Shown here one piece after another: positions 41,801-53,036 of a stretch of 64,000 nucleotides of DNA. Origin of the DNA: Larimichthys crocea. Its lineage: Eukaryota; Chordata; Actinopteri; Sciaenidae. The position numbers and the translations under genes were made by a program. Location of the stretch: contig NC_040021.1 in the NCBI RefSeq assembly GCF_000972845.2, positions 4,403,969 through 4,467,968 on the forward strand, read 5' to 3'. The first letter of the stretch is position 1; the number at the start of each line of letters is the position of its first letter. The notes beneath the pieces are model-generated. The model worked only from the letters and a program-made list of their open reading frames with translations, was not told the origin of the DNA and made no database searches.

Positions 41801-44470
41801 AACGCTCGACGTGCAGAGGCTCGGCTCTGCGGGGATACAAGTCAATTACTGCCGCTTTGCTTCGGCGGAGGCCGACCGGCTCGTGTTTTGTCAACGAGGA
41901 AGTCAGGTGTGGCACATTCACACCTAGTCAAAACCACAAACGCTGAGATGTTTTCTTTGCTTTCTGTCACTCTCCTCACTGGAGTTCAGGAGTCGGCGCC
42001 GTCAACTGTTATTTTAAGGAGGACGCAGCGATTGGTGGACAGGAAAATCTAATTAAATGTCTTACACCAGTGATATACCAAACCACATATTTACACTTTG
42101 GCTCATGTCCTCCTCCTTCTCCTTGCTTGTCCATCACAAATACAGAGTATTTCTGCCATCTTAGACTCTTTTCACCTTGTTTTAGCTTTGTTTTTCCAGC
42201 TCGCTTAGTTTTCATGCGTGGCCTCGACCCAACATTTTGTTTTCACTCACCTTGTTAACCACAAGACAGTTTACGCCTCATAATTATTCAGACTGGCGTG
42301 GCTTTCTTTTGGGCTTGGCTTTGTTGAATTAATCATCACCTCGAGCAAAGGTTTTTCATGCATTATGGAGCTCGTTCTGATACTTTACTCACAGGGGGTA
42401 CTTGCCTCTAAACAGAGGCTTAACAAGGTCCAAACCACAAATTGGCAGGTACAATCTAAGCGCCTTCATGCCTGTACGCACAAACCGCCTCCCCTGTGGA
42501 CACCAATGCTTGTCTTGTGAGGTACAGAACTGGTTTTGTGGCAGAATTAAAGTAAGCTATTCATTATTCTGTGTTCAAGTCGGTCTGTTAGTTTTCTTCT
42601 GGAGCTGTGGACGCTAAAAATCACCCACGTTTCTAAAACTATACGATCCAGCAGTATTAACTACTGACTCAATACTGTCAGCAAGGATTTTTGAGATTTT
42701 CCATAACTTTTCATACTGCAGCAAAGTCAACAAGCTTCCACACAATGTTTGTTTTCATTGCTTCAAAGTGACCACGTACCTCCTGGCAGAGATCCTCTGC
42801 TTGTGCTGTGAGGGCTGAGCTGGGACTGACTCTGCTCTTCTGCTGGGATACGGCGCTGTACATGGTGTAGGCATTCCTGAAGTCCTCCTTGGCAAGGAGC
42901 TGCATTATCAGCTCCACGTCCTGCTGGCTTTGCACATCAGTCAGGCAGTACTGCGCCCACTTCAGGGCCTGCAGCAACTCCTCCAGTTCTGACAAAAGAG
43001 GCAAAGACGGTGAGGCGAAGAGGACAGAGAGACACAGGGGAGACATATGTCCAAGGTTTCCACCAGCACATTATACCCGTTTGACCCCATGATACATTTA
43101 CAGTTCATCACTGCTAAACAGAAGTTTACTTTTTGCAAATTATGGTAAATAATTATTGTTATTTCCAAGAGGAAATCATAAATATAAATGTAATACAAAA
43201 TACAAGTTGAGGAGATCTTTTGATGACTTTTGGAGGTGAACATATAATATTATGTCTTGGAAGTCACCCATCTAACATCACTGCTGCTGCTAAACAGAGT
43301 TGTCAGGTGTGTCACAGAGAAGAAGAACCTAAACAAAGAAATGAGCTGCTGCAGAATATTTCCAGTATGTGCTTGTTGTCCTTTTGGTAGATTTTTTTTC
43401 TCCTCCAGTGATGTGAAGAATTCAAACTGTGGAAGTCTTCATCTCTATTCAAGTCAGACTTTGACCTCAGTTCAAGAGTTGCTGCAGTGTTTACACTGGA
43501 GGTTTATCACTGGATCCATTTTACAGGATTTATTTTCTTATAGGATTTTAGTGTTGAGAGACCCAGTTTGACACAACACCAATAACTATTGCAGCAGTCT
43601 TCTTTTCTTTCATGTCAAAGCAGAGACACTTTCCATCAAGGCTGAAGGCAGGCTCACAGAGTCAACACACTCAGATCGACTGCAAATGTGTGTTTAGCGC
43701 CGACTTTCGAAGAAAGGGGTCTGAATATATAGACTATCAAAGATTCATTCGTTCGTTAATACACAATTCATCGATTTCTAAATAAATAATGAAATACTGG
43801 GCACATAAAACAGCTAAAACAATATTTTATGAACTGCACATACAATACACTTTTGTATTATCAGCATAAGGAATCAGGAATAATTTTATCTTCCTGTTGT
43901 AACTCTGTTCTCCTCAGTCCAGAGTTAGTAACACCAATCACCCTCCTCCACCGCTGCCCTCTGCTCTGCCCCCTCAGTAGTCTTTGTTTTGATCCCTTTT
44001 GTTTTCAGTTATTTTGAACACTCCTATTCTTCTGCGAGGTTTTAAATTCCTCCTTGCTTTTGTAACCTTCTTTCCTCCTTCCTCCCTCTTTGACCCCCAT
44101 AAAGACCTTACAGCCCTCACGTCCCTCCTCTTCTGGACTCACCGGCTGCATGATGCTGGGAGCACGTGTCTTTGGCGGCCTTTTCCTTCCCCTCGAAGGT
44201 GGGATTGTCGATGCCCACCTTGGGGTTCTGTGACAGCTTCTTGAGCCTCAGTGAGGCGTTGGGGTCGATGTCGTGCTTCCCCCTGCAGTCCTCCTCTCTT
44301 CTCTTCCTCAGCTCCTCCTGGTAGTGCTGGATCCTCTCCATGTGGGCGCTGCCGTGTGGAGATTTGACAAGGCTTGTTTCCTCTCCTGGACAGTCCACTG
44401 CCCTCTCCCTATGGCTCTTGGCCTGACCAGAGGCCTCTTGCACATAACCGTTCATATGGGATGTGATCAT
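32838..44470 (-). CDS. pals1: Protein associated with Lin-7 1 (MPP5, MAGUK scaffold)
   Basis: This is a polarity scaffold of the Crumbs complex at apical junctions, linking CRB, PATJ, LIN7 and PAR6. Thirteen coding exons: 44143-44470, 42780-42988, 39390-39467, 36412-36534, 35870-36031, 35628-35705, 35364-35547, 34771-34839, 34578-34649, 33923-34084, 33519-33721, 33244-33354 and 32838-33014, totalling 1956 nt and 651 aa (human 675). Start [12 protein letters not shown] in exon 2. Domains: a conserved N-terminal region ([20 protein letters not shown]), two L27 repeats (about 110-235), PDZ (about 240-325, [20 protein letters not shown]), SH3 (about 328-395), basic hook region ([14 protein letters not shown]) and a guanylate-kinase-like domain (about 455-645, [14 protein letters not shown]), ending WVPTSWLC. 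The L27 region is shorter and clearly diverged from mammals while PDZ-SH3-GK is conserved. That could mean the second teleost paralogue (a or b not resolved). Confidence 0.95.
40010..40165 (-). repeat. tRNA-derived SINE, inverted, in pals1 intron
   Basis: On the minus strand the order is GGGTTCAAATCCGACCTGCGG, then CCCTTTGCCACATGTCGTTCC and a CTCTCTC tract, matching the SINE type seen at 11.2 kb. An A/T-rich tail lies at the low-coordinate end. Confidence 0.6.
40530..40600 (+). repeat. LINE-type 3' tail (CTATATAAATAAAG plus TTATTA repeats)
   Basis: The string TTTTGAAAGCTGCTATATAA followed by ATAAAGTTTATTATTATCAT is the typical 3' end of a 5'-truncated teleost L2-like non-LTR element. Upstream sequence to about 40200 may belong to the same copy but holds no recognisable reverse transcriptase. 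Confidence 0.5.
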
Positions 44471-46129
44471 CCTTGCTGCATCTGAGCACAGCTCAAACCA
44501 GCCCAGAGTTTGCTGAGATCTGCTCGAGTGTTACGAGGTGCTGGTGCTCAAATCCATAGCAGCGGAGGATGTTACGTGATCTGTCAACCTGAAATGCAGA
44601 AAGTTAAAATATTATTTTACATGGTAGACAAAATGATGTTGAAGGGTTTCATTGTCAGATAAGATATGCACCGGCTTGACCGCCAGTCTGACAGTGATCG
44701 GTAGCTCAACTGACACTACTTAAAAATGATACTGGAGAAGTCTAAAGCCTCGGCTGCCAACACGTTCCCCTTTTTTGTTGTACTTCAGCTGTAGTGAAAG
44801 ATGAATCTGACTTTATTTTCATGAATATGCACTTTATTTGTTGTTAGTCTACCAAAGAGTATTAAGTAAGACTCTCTTGCCAATGCTGACATCATTTCAC
44901 CACAACATGAAGTCCAGACACAGCTCATTACCTTTGCATATAAACAACTGCACAGCTGGTTTATATAGTCTAATAGGTATTATAATTATATATATTCTTT
45001 GTTTGAAAGTTATTTTTATGTCCTTCAGTCTCCTGTGCTGTGTAACATGTGCCAATAAAGCCTTGTTTGCTTTCTGACCCTCATTAACTCCGTCAAGGTC
45101 AGTTTAATTGATTAGTCCAACAGTGGTAACTAAGTAACTTGTTCAGCCATGTGAACCTCCTGTTTACTCTTTGAGTAGTTGTGTTGTAGTTCCTGAATTT
45201 TTCAGTAGATTTTAATGTATTCTAACTGTTTCTCCTCCTTCCAGCTGGCTACCTGTCAGTCAGGGCCAACATCGTCTCCTAACTCCACCGCTAATCTAAC
45301 TTTGGCCTCAGTCACCTGAAATCCCTTCAGTTCAGCCTCATCCAACCGTTTGCTTGGGTACACCTGTCCCCAACTGTTCCGTCCGGTCAATCAAAACATC
45401 CATCTGCAGCCTCATTAAAGATACTGCTGATAAATATGATGACACACGACTACTACTACTACCTGTGCTGCCACTGCTGTGACTGCGGATTATAATCTAT
45501 TTTAAGAACGTTACCTGTGTTAATTGGGATTAGCAAATTTAGAAGCATGACTGGGAGATGTTCACTCTGCGGGGAGTGAGAGTGTTGTGCAGGCCATGAC
45601 GAAGCCATCTTTCACACAACGAAATGAGCTTCTGTTTAAATACCATGCACTGGCAAAGGTATGGTGTTCTTTCTCCCAACCTGCTGTGGCAACGCACTGC
45701 CGGCTTTACACATATTTCCTGGAACCAGCATTGTGAAAAAGACTTACATGTTAAACCGTCCTCATTACTACTTACCAGTTAAAGAAATTTTCCTGTGGGC
45801 ACAGAAGAAAAAGGGTAAACGTGCCTGAGAGCCACCTACGAGCCTCGTGTCATACAGTCAGTCATACCCACCTGTCACCTACGACTTCAGGGCGGCCCTC
45901 CCCCATCTTCAACCTACTTCCCACAGCTAATTACGTCTGGCAGGTCTATCCCCTCCAACCAAACCCCCCCTCCCCTGCGGAAGCATTTAGCTACGTTTAG
46001 AGTGGCGGCTGTGCGGCTGACAAACAGCAGAGACTTCCAGCAGGGCCATCTGTTCCTGCAGGATTAATCAATCCTGGGATCTCGTGGCCTACTCTATCTC
46101 AGCGGCCATAACGGGACTGGAAGGATCGA

Positions 46130-46440
46130 GCGTTCGCCGTTGTAGCTCCAAAACTTTGGAATGAACTGCCGCTGCACGTTAGACAGGCTTCCCGTCGGTC
46201 TCATTTTAAAACCCACCTCATTGGCTTTTGACACCATGTAGAGTGCTGATTTTATGTTTTTTATTTTTATTTAATCTTGTGCGGGTAGTGCTTTTTATTT
46301 ATTTTATTGTTTTTTTATCTTTCTATTGTCTACTTCATGTTTTTATTGTGTTATTTATTGTGTTTTATCTTGTTGTGCAGCACTTTGAAAACCTCGTGTT
46401 TGCTAGAAATCGTGCTATATAAATAAAGTGGATTGGATTG
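46130..46440 (+). pseudogene. LINE ORF2 C-terminal remnant with 3' tail
   Basis: One frame at 46130-46231 reads AFAVVAPKLWNELPLHVRQA then SRRSHFKTHLIGF and a stop. This is the familiar C-terminal A-P-x-L-W-N-x-L-P motif of fish L2/CR1-like ORF2 proteins. The element's 3' UTR and its tail, CTATATAAATAAAGTGGATT, follow to about 46440. The copy is heavily 5'-truncated, so it is dead, and lies in pals1 intron 1 on the opposite strand. Confidence 0.65.
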
Positions 46441-47783
46441 GGACTGGGAGGGATGTTGGAAAAGGTACAGAGGGATCTGGGTAGAAAAAAATGGGAATGA
46501 ATGGAAGCGCGCACACCCACCTAGACATATGCAAACAAACAAGGCGATACGAACAGCTGGGAGGGAACAAGTCAAGAGTGTCTGCGAGATTACGAGAAAT
46601 GAAATACTTATGTTATGTGATGTCAAATTGGACAGCTCGCTAAACTAAATAAGATGATGGGACTCTGGCAAACTCAGTAGGATCTCAGAAGAGATACAAA
46701 CCAACATCGCTCCATCATGTGCTGGGTTCTCCTGGCCTCCCACAACTTCATGTACATTACCTTTCATGCTGGTCACTCAATCACAACAACAACAACAGAG
46801 CCATGAGATACTATAACGAGCTAGGAAGGAGGTTTTGTTTTCCCATGTCGGAGGAGTCCCAGTGTGCTGGCTGGTGAGCCGAGACAAAATCTGGAATATT
46901 AAACATATTTTTTCTTTCTTATCGGGTTGGCCTTTGGAGGATTAAGTGTTTTTTTGTTTGTTTGTTTTTTGTTGTTGGTGGAAATAAGGAAATCAAAATA
47001 TTTTGCACTGGGAAATTGCTTGTTGTTTTTCTGTTGTGTGTAAATATATTTTATATTGGAAAATGAAAAGAAAAGTGGTATTTTGGTTTGTTCACCTTTG
47101 TTTAAGGTTGTATGAATTTTGATTTGAAGGTATGCACCCTTTGTGTTGTTTTTTCTTGAGAGGTAGCTAGTTTTTTAAATTGTCAGGCTGAGCCCAAAAC
47201 AAAAACTAAAAACTAAAAATGAAATAGTTACCCCTAAAAACCGTCACAATACGGTTGAAAGTACTAGAAAATGCTTCCTCGTTGATACTCCAACATACTT
47301 ATTAAATCAAACAGTTACTATAGTTCACCGTCCTCAACGGGCACATGTAAGACTATTAACAATAAGTCTGTTTTCATCAGGATGCGAGATAATCCCAGCT
47401 AAACATGGTGTCATAACATTATAACTGGAGGTTAATCCTTAATTAATTCCACTGAATAGATCAAAAATCCACTCAGTGAGTTGCTTTCATTTTAGAAATT
47501 GCTCTGACAAGTTGCAGCTGGTTAAGATAAATCTCTATTCTGATGTTTTTTTGTTATATAATAAAGTCAAGTCAACTTTATTATCAATGCTGCAGGACAT
47601 ACAGAGAATTTAAATTGTGTTTCCCTCTTATCCTGGTGCAAACAGCACTAAACATGAAATATAAAATATAGGTGAAGATAGATATAAAATATATACAGGC
47701 TAAAAGACATCAGAGAATAGAAAAGACAGTGGCAATTCTGGAGATATAAATAGTATAAATATGGCAAAACTGGAATAGGAATG

Positions 47784-48165
47784 AACAGTATAAACAGAGT
47801 TATTAGTATTAATATAAATATGGTAGTTCGGACAGTATAAACAGAGTTATTAGTATAAATATAAATCTGGTAGTATGGACAGTATAAACAGAGTTATTAG
47901 TATAAATATAAACATAGTAGTATGAACAGTATAAACAGAGTTATTAGTATAAATATAAATATGGTAGTATGGACAGTATAAACAGAGTTATTAGTATAAA
48001 TATGGTAGTATGGACAGTATAAACAGAGTTATTAGTATAAATATAAATATGGTAGTATGGACAGTATAAACAGAGTTAGTAGTATAAATATAAATATAGT
48101 AGTATGGACAGTATAAACAGAGTTATTAGTATAAATATAGTAGCATGGACAGCATAAACAGGTCT
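47784..48165. repeat. 47-bp AT-rich minisatellite, copy 1
   Basis: Roughly eight to nine units begin ACAGTATAAACAGAGTTATT and end near GGTAGTATGG, with some units lacking a 6-12 bp TATAAA block. It lies in pals1 intron 1. The corresponding array in the second copy is nearly twice as long. Confidence 0.9.
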
Positions 48166-48637
48166 ATAAAAATGAAATATGTAAACAGCTGTACACAGTG
48201 CAAACTCAGTTTCAAGTATTGCAATTATTTGATTTTTCTGAGTCTGTAAAAGTGAAGTTAAATGACTTAAAGTCGCCTCGCTGAATGATAAATGACGGGT
48301 TTAAGCAGATCTCTGGTTATAATCAGCCACACAAACACTTTAAGTGGGTGAATATGTGGAAAATCGTCTGAAGCATCAGTCACAGTCCTGTGGTTTAAAA
48401 ACTAGCAGTCATGGCTAATGTGGACGGATTTCAATGAGTCACGGTCTTTCCTATTGTGTGGGAATAATTGCGTATTTTTGAGCAACTTCACACACACACA
48501 CAAAAAGAGCAACGTGTCGACTTGTTTTTAAAAAACAACATTTAAACGTTGTAAACATTAAAAAACAGCGAGGAGCTTAGCTTAGCGTAACTGCGTAGCT
48601 TAACGGTCGCCGTCCCGTTAACAACCGTTGTACTCAC

Positions 48638-48967
48638 CGCTTCCAAAGATGTCGAGCTGAATGAGTTCAGGTGACTTCTTTATAATCCAAAAACGCTGTG
48701 AGGGGAAATGTGTGTTTTTTTTAATCGGTTAGAGGCAGCACACGGTGTCTCTCGGTGCTCACACGACCGCGCTCAGCCGACACAAACCGCCGGAGTGAGA
48801 GAGTTTTTGTCCGGGCTCAGTCGGGACACTTGTGGCCATTGCTGTTTTGAGTCGTCTCCCTGGCAACAGCGCGGCTCCACAGCGCCCCCTGTCTGCCAGA
48901 CACGGAGCGGCCGCTTTATTAGGTACACCTCAGTCCAATGGGATCCAGTACAATCTCTTATTATTAT
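48638..48967 (-). promoter_or_regulatory. pals1: pals1 non-coding exon 1 and CpG-rich promoter
   Basis: A strong minus-strand donor (GCG|GTGAGTA, exon end 48638) is preceded upstream by GC-rich sequence with CGCGCTCAGCCGACACAAACCG and an inverted CCAAT box near 48934. It would splice to the 5' part of exon 2 (acceptor at 44588). The start site and exon length are inferred; no transcript evidence is available here. Confidence 0.55.
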
Positions 48968-49421
48968 TGTTATAAAAATTAGGATTGTACTGGGCTGCAA
49001 GTGTTTTAACTCTTAGAGGGAGTGTATGTGTGTTTTGTCTTTTTGTTTATTTTGTGTATTCCCCTTATCTAGCATGCGTTTGTTGAAGCTGCCTGGGAAA
49101 GGAAATTAAAAATGTTCAAGGACATGAGAAACAGACTAAAGGAAGTGTCATTTTGGACGAGAAACATAATGTTCATTACTAAGGGGAAAACCAAAAAAGG
49201 AAATCGTTAGTGGGAAGATGTCCGAGACAGCCCATTTTGAATGAATTGTATAAAAACTACCTGACAGAGCTCCACAGGGAGCCTTTTTCTCTGTAACCCT
49301 CTTGTGTGTTGCACTGTTAAATGCTCCTTCTTGCACAAGAATATTAAATTCAACTTAAACTTTGATACTTTGAATCCAGTCCTCCTTATTCAAAGGTTCT
49401 TCTTAAAAAATTCTCATGACA
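48968..49421 (+). mobile_element. Full solo LTR of family L with 5-bp target duplication
   Basis: The 454-bp copy starts TGTTAT and ends ATGACA, flanked on both sides by ATTAT (48963-48967 and 49422-49426), a perfect 5-bp target-site duplication. In this orientation it has TATAAAA at 49249-49255 and an ATTAAA poly(A)-like hexamer at about 49345, in LTR order U3-R-U5. There is no gag/pol/env and no partner LTR, so it is a recombined solo LTR. It sits immediately upstream of the pals1 promoter, pointing away from pals1. Confidence 0.75.
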
Positions 49422-49497
49422 ATTATTATTATTATTATTATTTTGTTATTGAGCACCGATAATACGGGATATGTACATAGATACAACATTCACAAAA

Positions 49498-49577
49498 GGG
49501 GGCGGCAGTAGCTCAGTCCATAGGGACTTGGCTTGGGAACCTAAGCCCAGCATGGACCGAAAATATGGAAGGTGGAT
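49498..49577 (+). repeat. Head of a tRNA-derived SINE
   Basis: GGGGGCGGCAGTAGCTCAGT followed by CCATAGGGACTTGGCTTGGG and ATATGGAAGGTGGA is the 5' part of a widespread percomorph SINE. The body is missing because the second duplication copy starts here. The same head recurs at about 52620-52705. Confidence 0.6.
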
Positions 49578-51778
49578 CTCCTGGCCTCCCACAACTAATG
49601 TACATTACCTTTCATGCTGGTCACTCAATCACAACAACAACGAGGCCATGAGATACTATAATGAGCTAGAAGGACGTTTTATTTTCCCATGTCTGAGGAG
49701 GAGGCGTCCCAGTGTGCTGGCTGGTGAGCCGAGACAAAATCTGAAATATTAAACATATTTTTTCTTGGCCTTTGGAGGATTAAGTGTTTGTTTTTTTTTG
49801 TTGTTGTTGGTGGAAATAAGGAAATCTAAATATTTTGCACTGGGATAAACTGAAAGAAAAAGCCACTTGTTTTTTTGTTTGTATTGAACTGAAGTGAAGA
49901 AGTGATGATTGCTTGTTGTTTTTCTGTTGTGTGTAAACATATTTGGTGGTATTTTGGTTTGTTCACCTTTGTTTAAGGTCGTATGAATTTGGATTTGAAT
50001 GTATGCACCCTTTGTGTTGGTTTTCTTGAGAGGTAGCTAGTTTTTAAATTGTCACTATACGGTTGAAAGTACTAGAAAATGCTTCCTCGTCGATACTCCA
50101 ACATACTTATTAAATCAAACAGTTACTATAGTTCACCGTCCTCAACGGGCACATGTAAGACTATTAACAATAAGTCTGTTTTCATCAGGATGCGAGATAA
50201 CCCAGCTAAAACTGGTGTCATAACATTAAACTGGAGGTTATCCTTAATAATTAATCACTGATAGATTCAAAATCCACTCAGTGAGTTGCTTTTCATTTTA
50301 GAAATTGCTCTGACAAGTTGCAGCTGGTTAAGATAAATCTCTATTCTGAGTTTTTTTGTTATATAATAAGTCAAGTCAACTTTATTACAATGCTGCAGGA
50401 CATACAGAGATTTAAAATTGTGTTTCCCTCTTATCCTGCGCGAAAACGCACTAAACATAAAATATAAATATAGGTGAAGAATAGATATAAAATATATACA
50501 AGCTAAAAGCATCAGAGAATAGAAAAGACAGTGGCAATTCTGGAGATATAAATAGATAAATATGGCAAATTTGGAATAGGAATGAACAGTATAAACAGAG
50601 TTATTAGTAAAATATAAATATAGTATTGGACGTAATAAACAGAGTTATTAGTATAATATAAATATAGTAGTATGGACAGTATAAACAGAGTTATTAGTAT
50701 AATATGGTAGTATGGACAGTAATAAACAGAGTTATTAGTATAAATATAAATAGTAGTATGGACAGTATAATAAACAGAGTTATTAGTATAAATATAAATA
50801 TAGTAGTATGGACAGTATAAACAAGTTATTAGTATAAATATGGTAGTATGGACAGTATAAACAAGTTATTAGTATAATATAGTAAGTATGAACAGTATAA
50901 ACAGAGTTATTAGTAATAATATATAGAGTATGGACATAAAACGAGTTATAGTATAATATAGTAGTATGAACAGTATAAAGATTATTAGTATAAACATATA
51001 ATATAGTGATGGACAGATAAACAAGTTGTGTATATATAAATTAGTAGTATGGACGTTAAACGAGTATTATAATTGTGTTGGACCGTATAACAGTAGTTAT
51101 ATATAATATGTGTGGCGTTAACAGTTTTTATCATATGGTAGTATGGACAGTTAAACGGTTATTGTTATATGGTAGTCTGGACAGTATAAACAGAGTTTTA
51201 GTATAAATGGTAGTATGGACAGTATAAACGAGTTATTAGTATAAATCTAGTAGTATGGACAGTAAACAGAGTTATTAGTATAAATATAGTAGTATGGACA
51301 GTATAAACAGGTCTATACATAATATGTAAATAGCTGTACACAGTGCAAACTCAGTTTCAAGTATTGCAATTATTTGATTTTTCTGAGTCTGTAAAATGAA
51401 GTTAAACGACTAAAGTGGCCTCGCGAATGATAAATGACGGGTTTTAAGCAGATCTCTGGTTGTAATCAGCCACACAAACATTTAAGTGGGTGAAGTGGAA
51501 AACAGTCTGATGCATCAGTCACAGTCCGTGGTTTAAAAACTAGCAGTCATGGCTAATGTGGACGGATTTCAATGAGTCACGTCTTTCCTATTGTGTGGGA
51601 ATAATTGCGTATTTTTGAGCAACTTCACACACACACCAAAAAAAAAGAGCAACGTGTCGACTTGTGTTTTAAAAAAACAACATTTTACGTTGTAAATATT
51701 AAACACAAGCGAGGAGCTTAGCTTAGCGTAACTGCGTAGCTTAACGGTCGCCGTCCCGTTAACAACAGTTGTACTCAC

Positions 51779-52095
51779 GCTTTCAAGATGAGCTGAATGA
51801 GTTCAGGTGACTCCTTTATAATCCAAAAACGCTGTAGGGAAATGTGTGTTTTTATTAATCGGTTAGAGGCAGCACACGGTGTCTCCCGGTGCTCACACGA
51901 CCGCGCTCAGCCGACACAAACCGCCGCAGTGAGAGAGTTTTTGTCCGGCTCAGTCGGGACACTTGTGGCCATTGCTGTTTTGAGTCGTCTCCCTGGCAAC
52001 AGCGCGCTCCACAGCGCCCCTGTCTGCCGACACGGAGCGGCGCGGAGTAGGTACAACCTCAATCCAATGGGATCCAATACAATCTCTTATTGTTA
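51779..52095 (-). pseudogene. Second copy of pals1 exon 1/promoter region
   Basis: This matches 48638-48967, including the donor (here AGC|GTGAGTA), the GACCGCGCTCAGCCGACAC block and the inverted CCAAT region, with several missing bases. If the duplication is real this is an alternative upstream promoter for pals1; if not it is an assembly artefact. Confidence 0.6.
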
Positions 52096-52522
52096 TGTTA
52101 TAAAATTAGGATTGTACGGGGCTGCAGGTGTTTTAAACTCTTAGAGGGGTGTATGTGTTTGTCTTTTTGTTTTTTTTGTGTATTCCCCTTCTCGCTGTGT
52201 TGTTGAAGCTGCCTGGGAAAGGAAATTAAATGTTCAGACATGAGAAACGACAAAGGAGTGTCATTTTGGACAAGAAACATAATGTTCATTACTAAGGGGA
52301 AACCAAAAAAGGAAATCGTTAGTGGGAAGATGTCCGAGACAGCCCATTTTAATGAATGGTATAAAAACTACCTGACAGCGCTCACAGGGAGCCTTTTTCT
52401 CTGTAACCCTCGTGTGTTGCACTGTAACGCTCCTCTTGTACAAGAATAAAATTCAACTTAAACTTTGATACTTGAATCCAGTCCCCTTATTCAAAGGTTC
52501 TTCTTAAAAAATTCTCATGACA
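52096..52522 (+). mobile_element. Solo LTR of family L, duplicate of the 49-kb copy
   Basis: Same ends (TGTTAT, ATGACA) and same landmarks as 48968-49421, but about 27 bp shorter through scattered small deletions. It arose with the larger duplication, not by an independent insertion. Confidence 0.7.
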
Positions 52523-53026
52523 ATAATTATTATTATTATTATTATTATATTTTATTATTATTATTATTTTGTTATTGAGCACCGATAATACGGGATTGTA
52601 CATAGATCACAACTCACAAAAGGGGCGTCAGAAGCTCAGTCCATAGGGACTTTGCTTGGGAACCTAAGCCCAGCATGGACCGAAATATGGAAGGTGGACT
52701 GGTAGCTGGCTCCCTGAAACCCGTGGCTACAGAAAATGGATGGATGTAGTATTATATATAGTATAGCAAAGATATTATTACATCTTATGTGTAGGGAGCA
52801 TTTTTAACTATTTGACTGCAACATCATTTATTGTTTGGTTTGTAAAAACACGAGACAGTGAGAGTATCCCCCTCTGAAATGTAGAGATAGTAGTTGTCAT
52901 GTTTTGGAAATACCTATACTAAGTATAGTACAGTACTTGAGTAAATGTTACGTAGTTATGTACACTCATACATGGAAAGACCGAGGGTGGAATCCTCATA
53001 TATCTAAATATCACTAATCAGCTGCC

Positions 53027-53036
53027 NNNNNNNNNN
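53027..53036. other. Assembly gap of 10 N
   Basis: Ten consecutive N bases separate repeat-rich sequence. A fixed 10-N run usually marks a gap of unknown size. By comparison with 55.28-55.49 kb and 62.38-62.59 kb, roughly 200 bp or more may be missing. Confidence 0.95.

Larger units (their letters stand above)
46729..49577. repeat. Copy 1 of a ~2.85-kb tandem duplication spanning pals1 exon 1 and promoter
   Basis: Sequence from CTCCTGGCCTCCCACAACT onwards recurs in the same order starting at 49578. The shared blocks, in order, are the GAGCCGAGACAAAATCTG segment, a 47-bp minisatellite, the pals1 exon 1/promoter region, a solo LTR and a SINE head. This copy looks clean, with few apparent indels. 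Confidence 0.9.
49578..52698. repeat. Copy 2 of the tandem duplication, rich in single-base indels
   Basis: This is collinear with 46729-49577 but peppered with one-base deletions and insertions relative to copy 1, such as CTCGCGAATG for CTCGCTGAATG. Its minisatellite (about 50585-51315) is longer and degraded to near-random AT sequence in the centre (50930-51180). It ends at the SINE head, about 330 bp before a 10-N gap. The pattern looks like low-accuracy consensus of a contig end or alternate haplotype rather than evolutionary divergence. Confidence 0.85.

Noticed and set aside
47784..48165. Regularly spaced direct repeats that might suggest a CRISPR array
   Set aside because: The units are contiguous AT-rich minisatellite copies without unique spacers, in a vertebrate intron.
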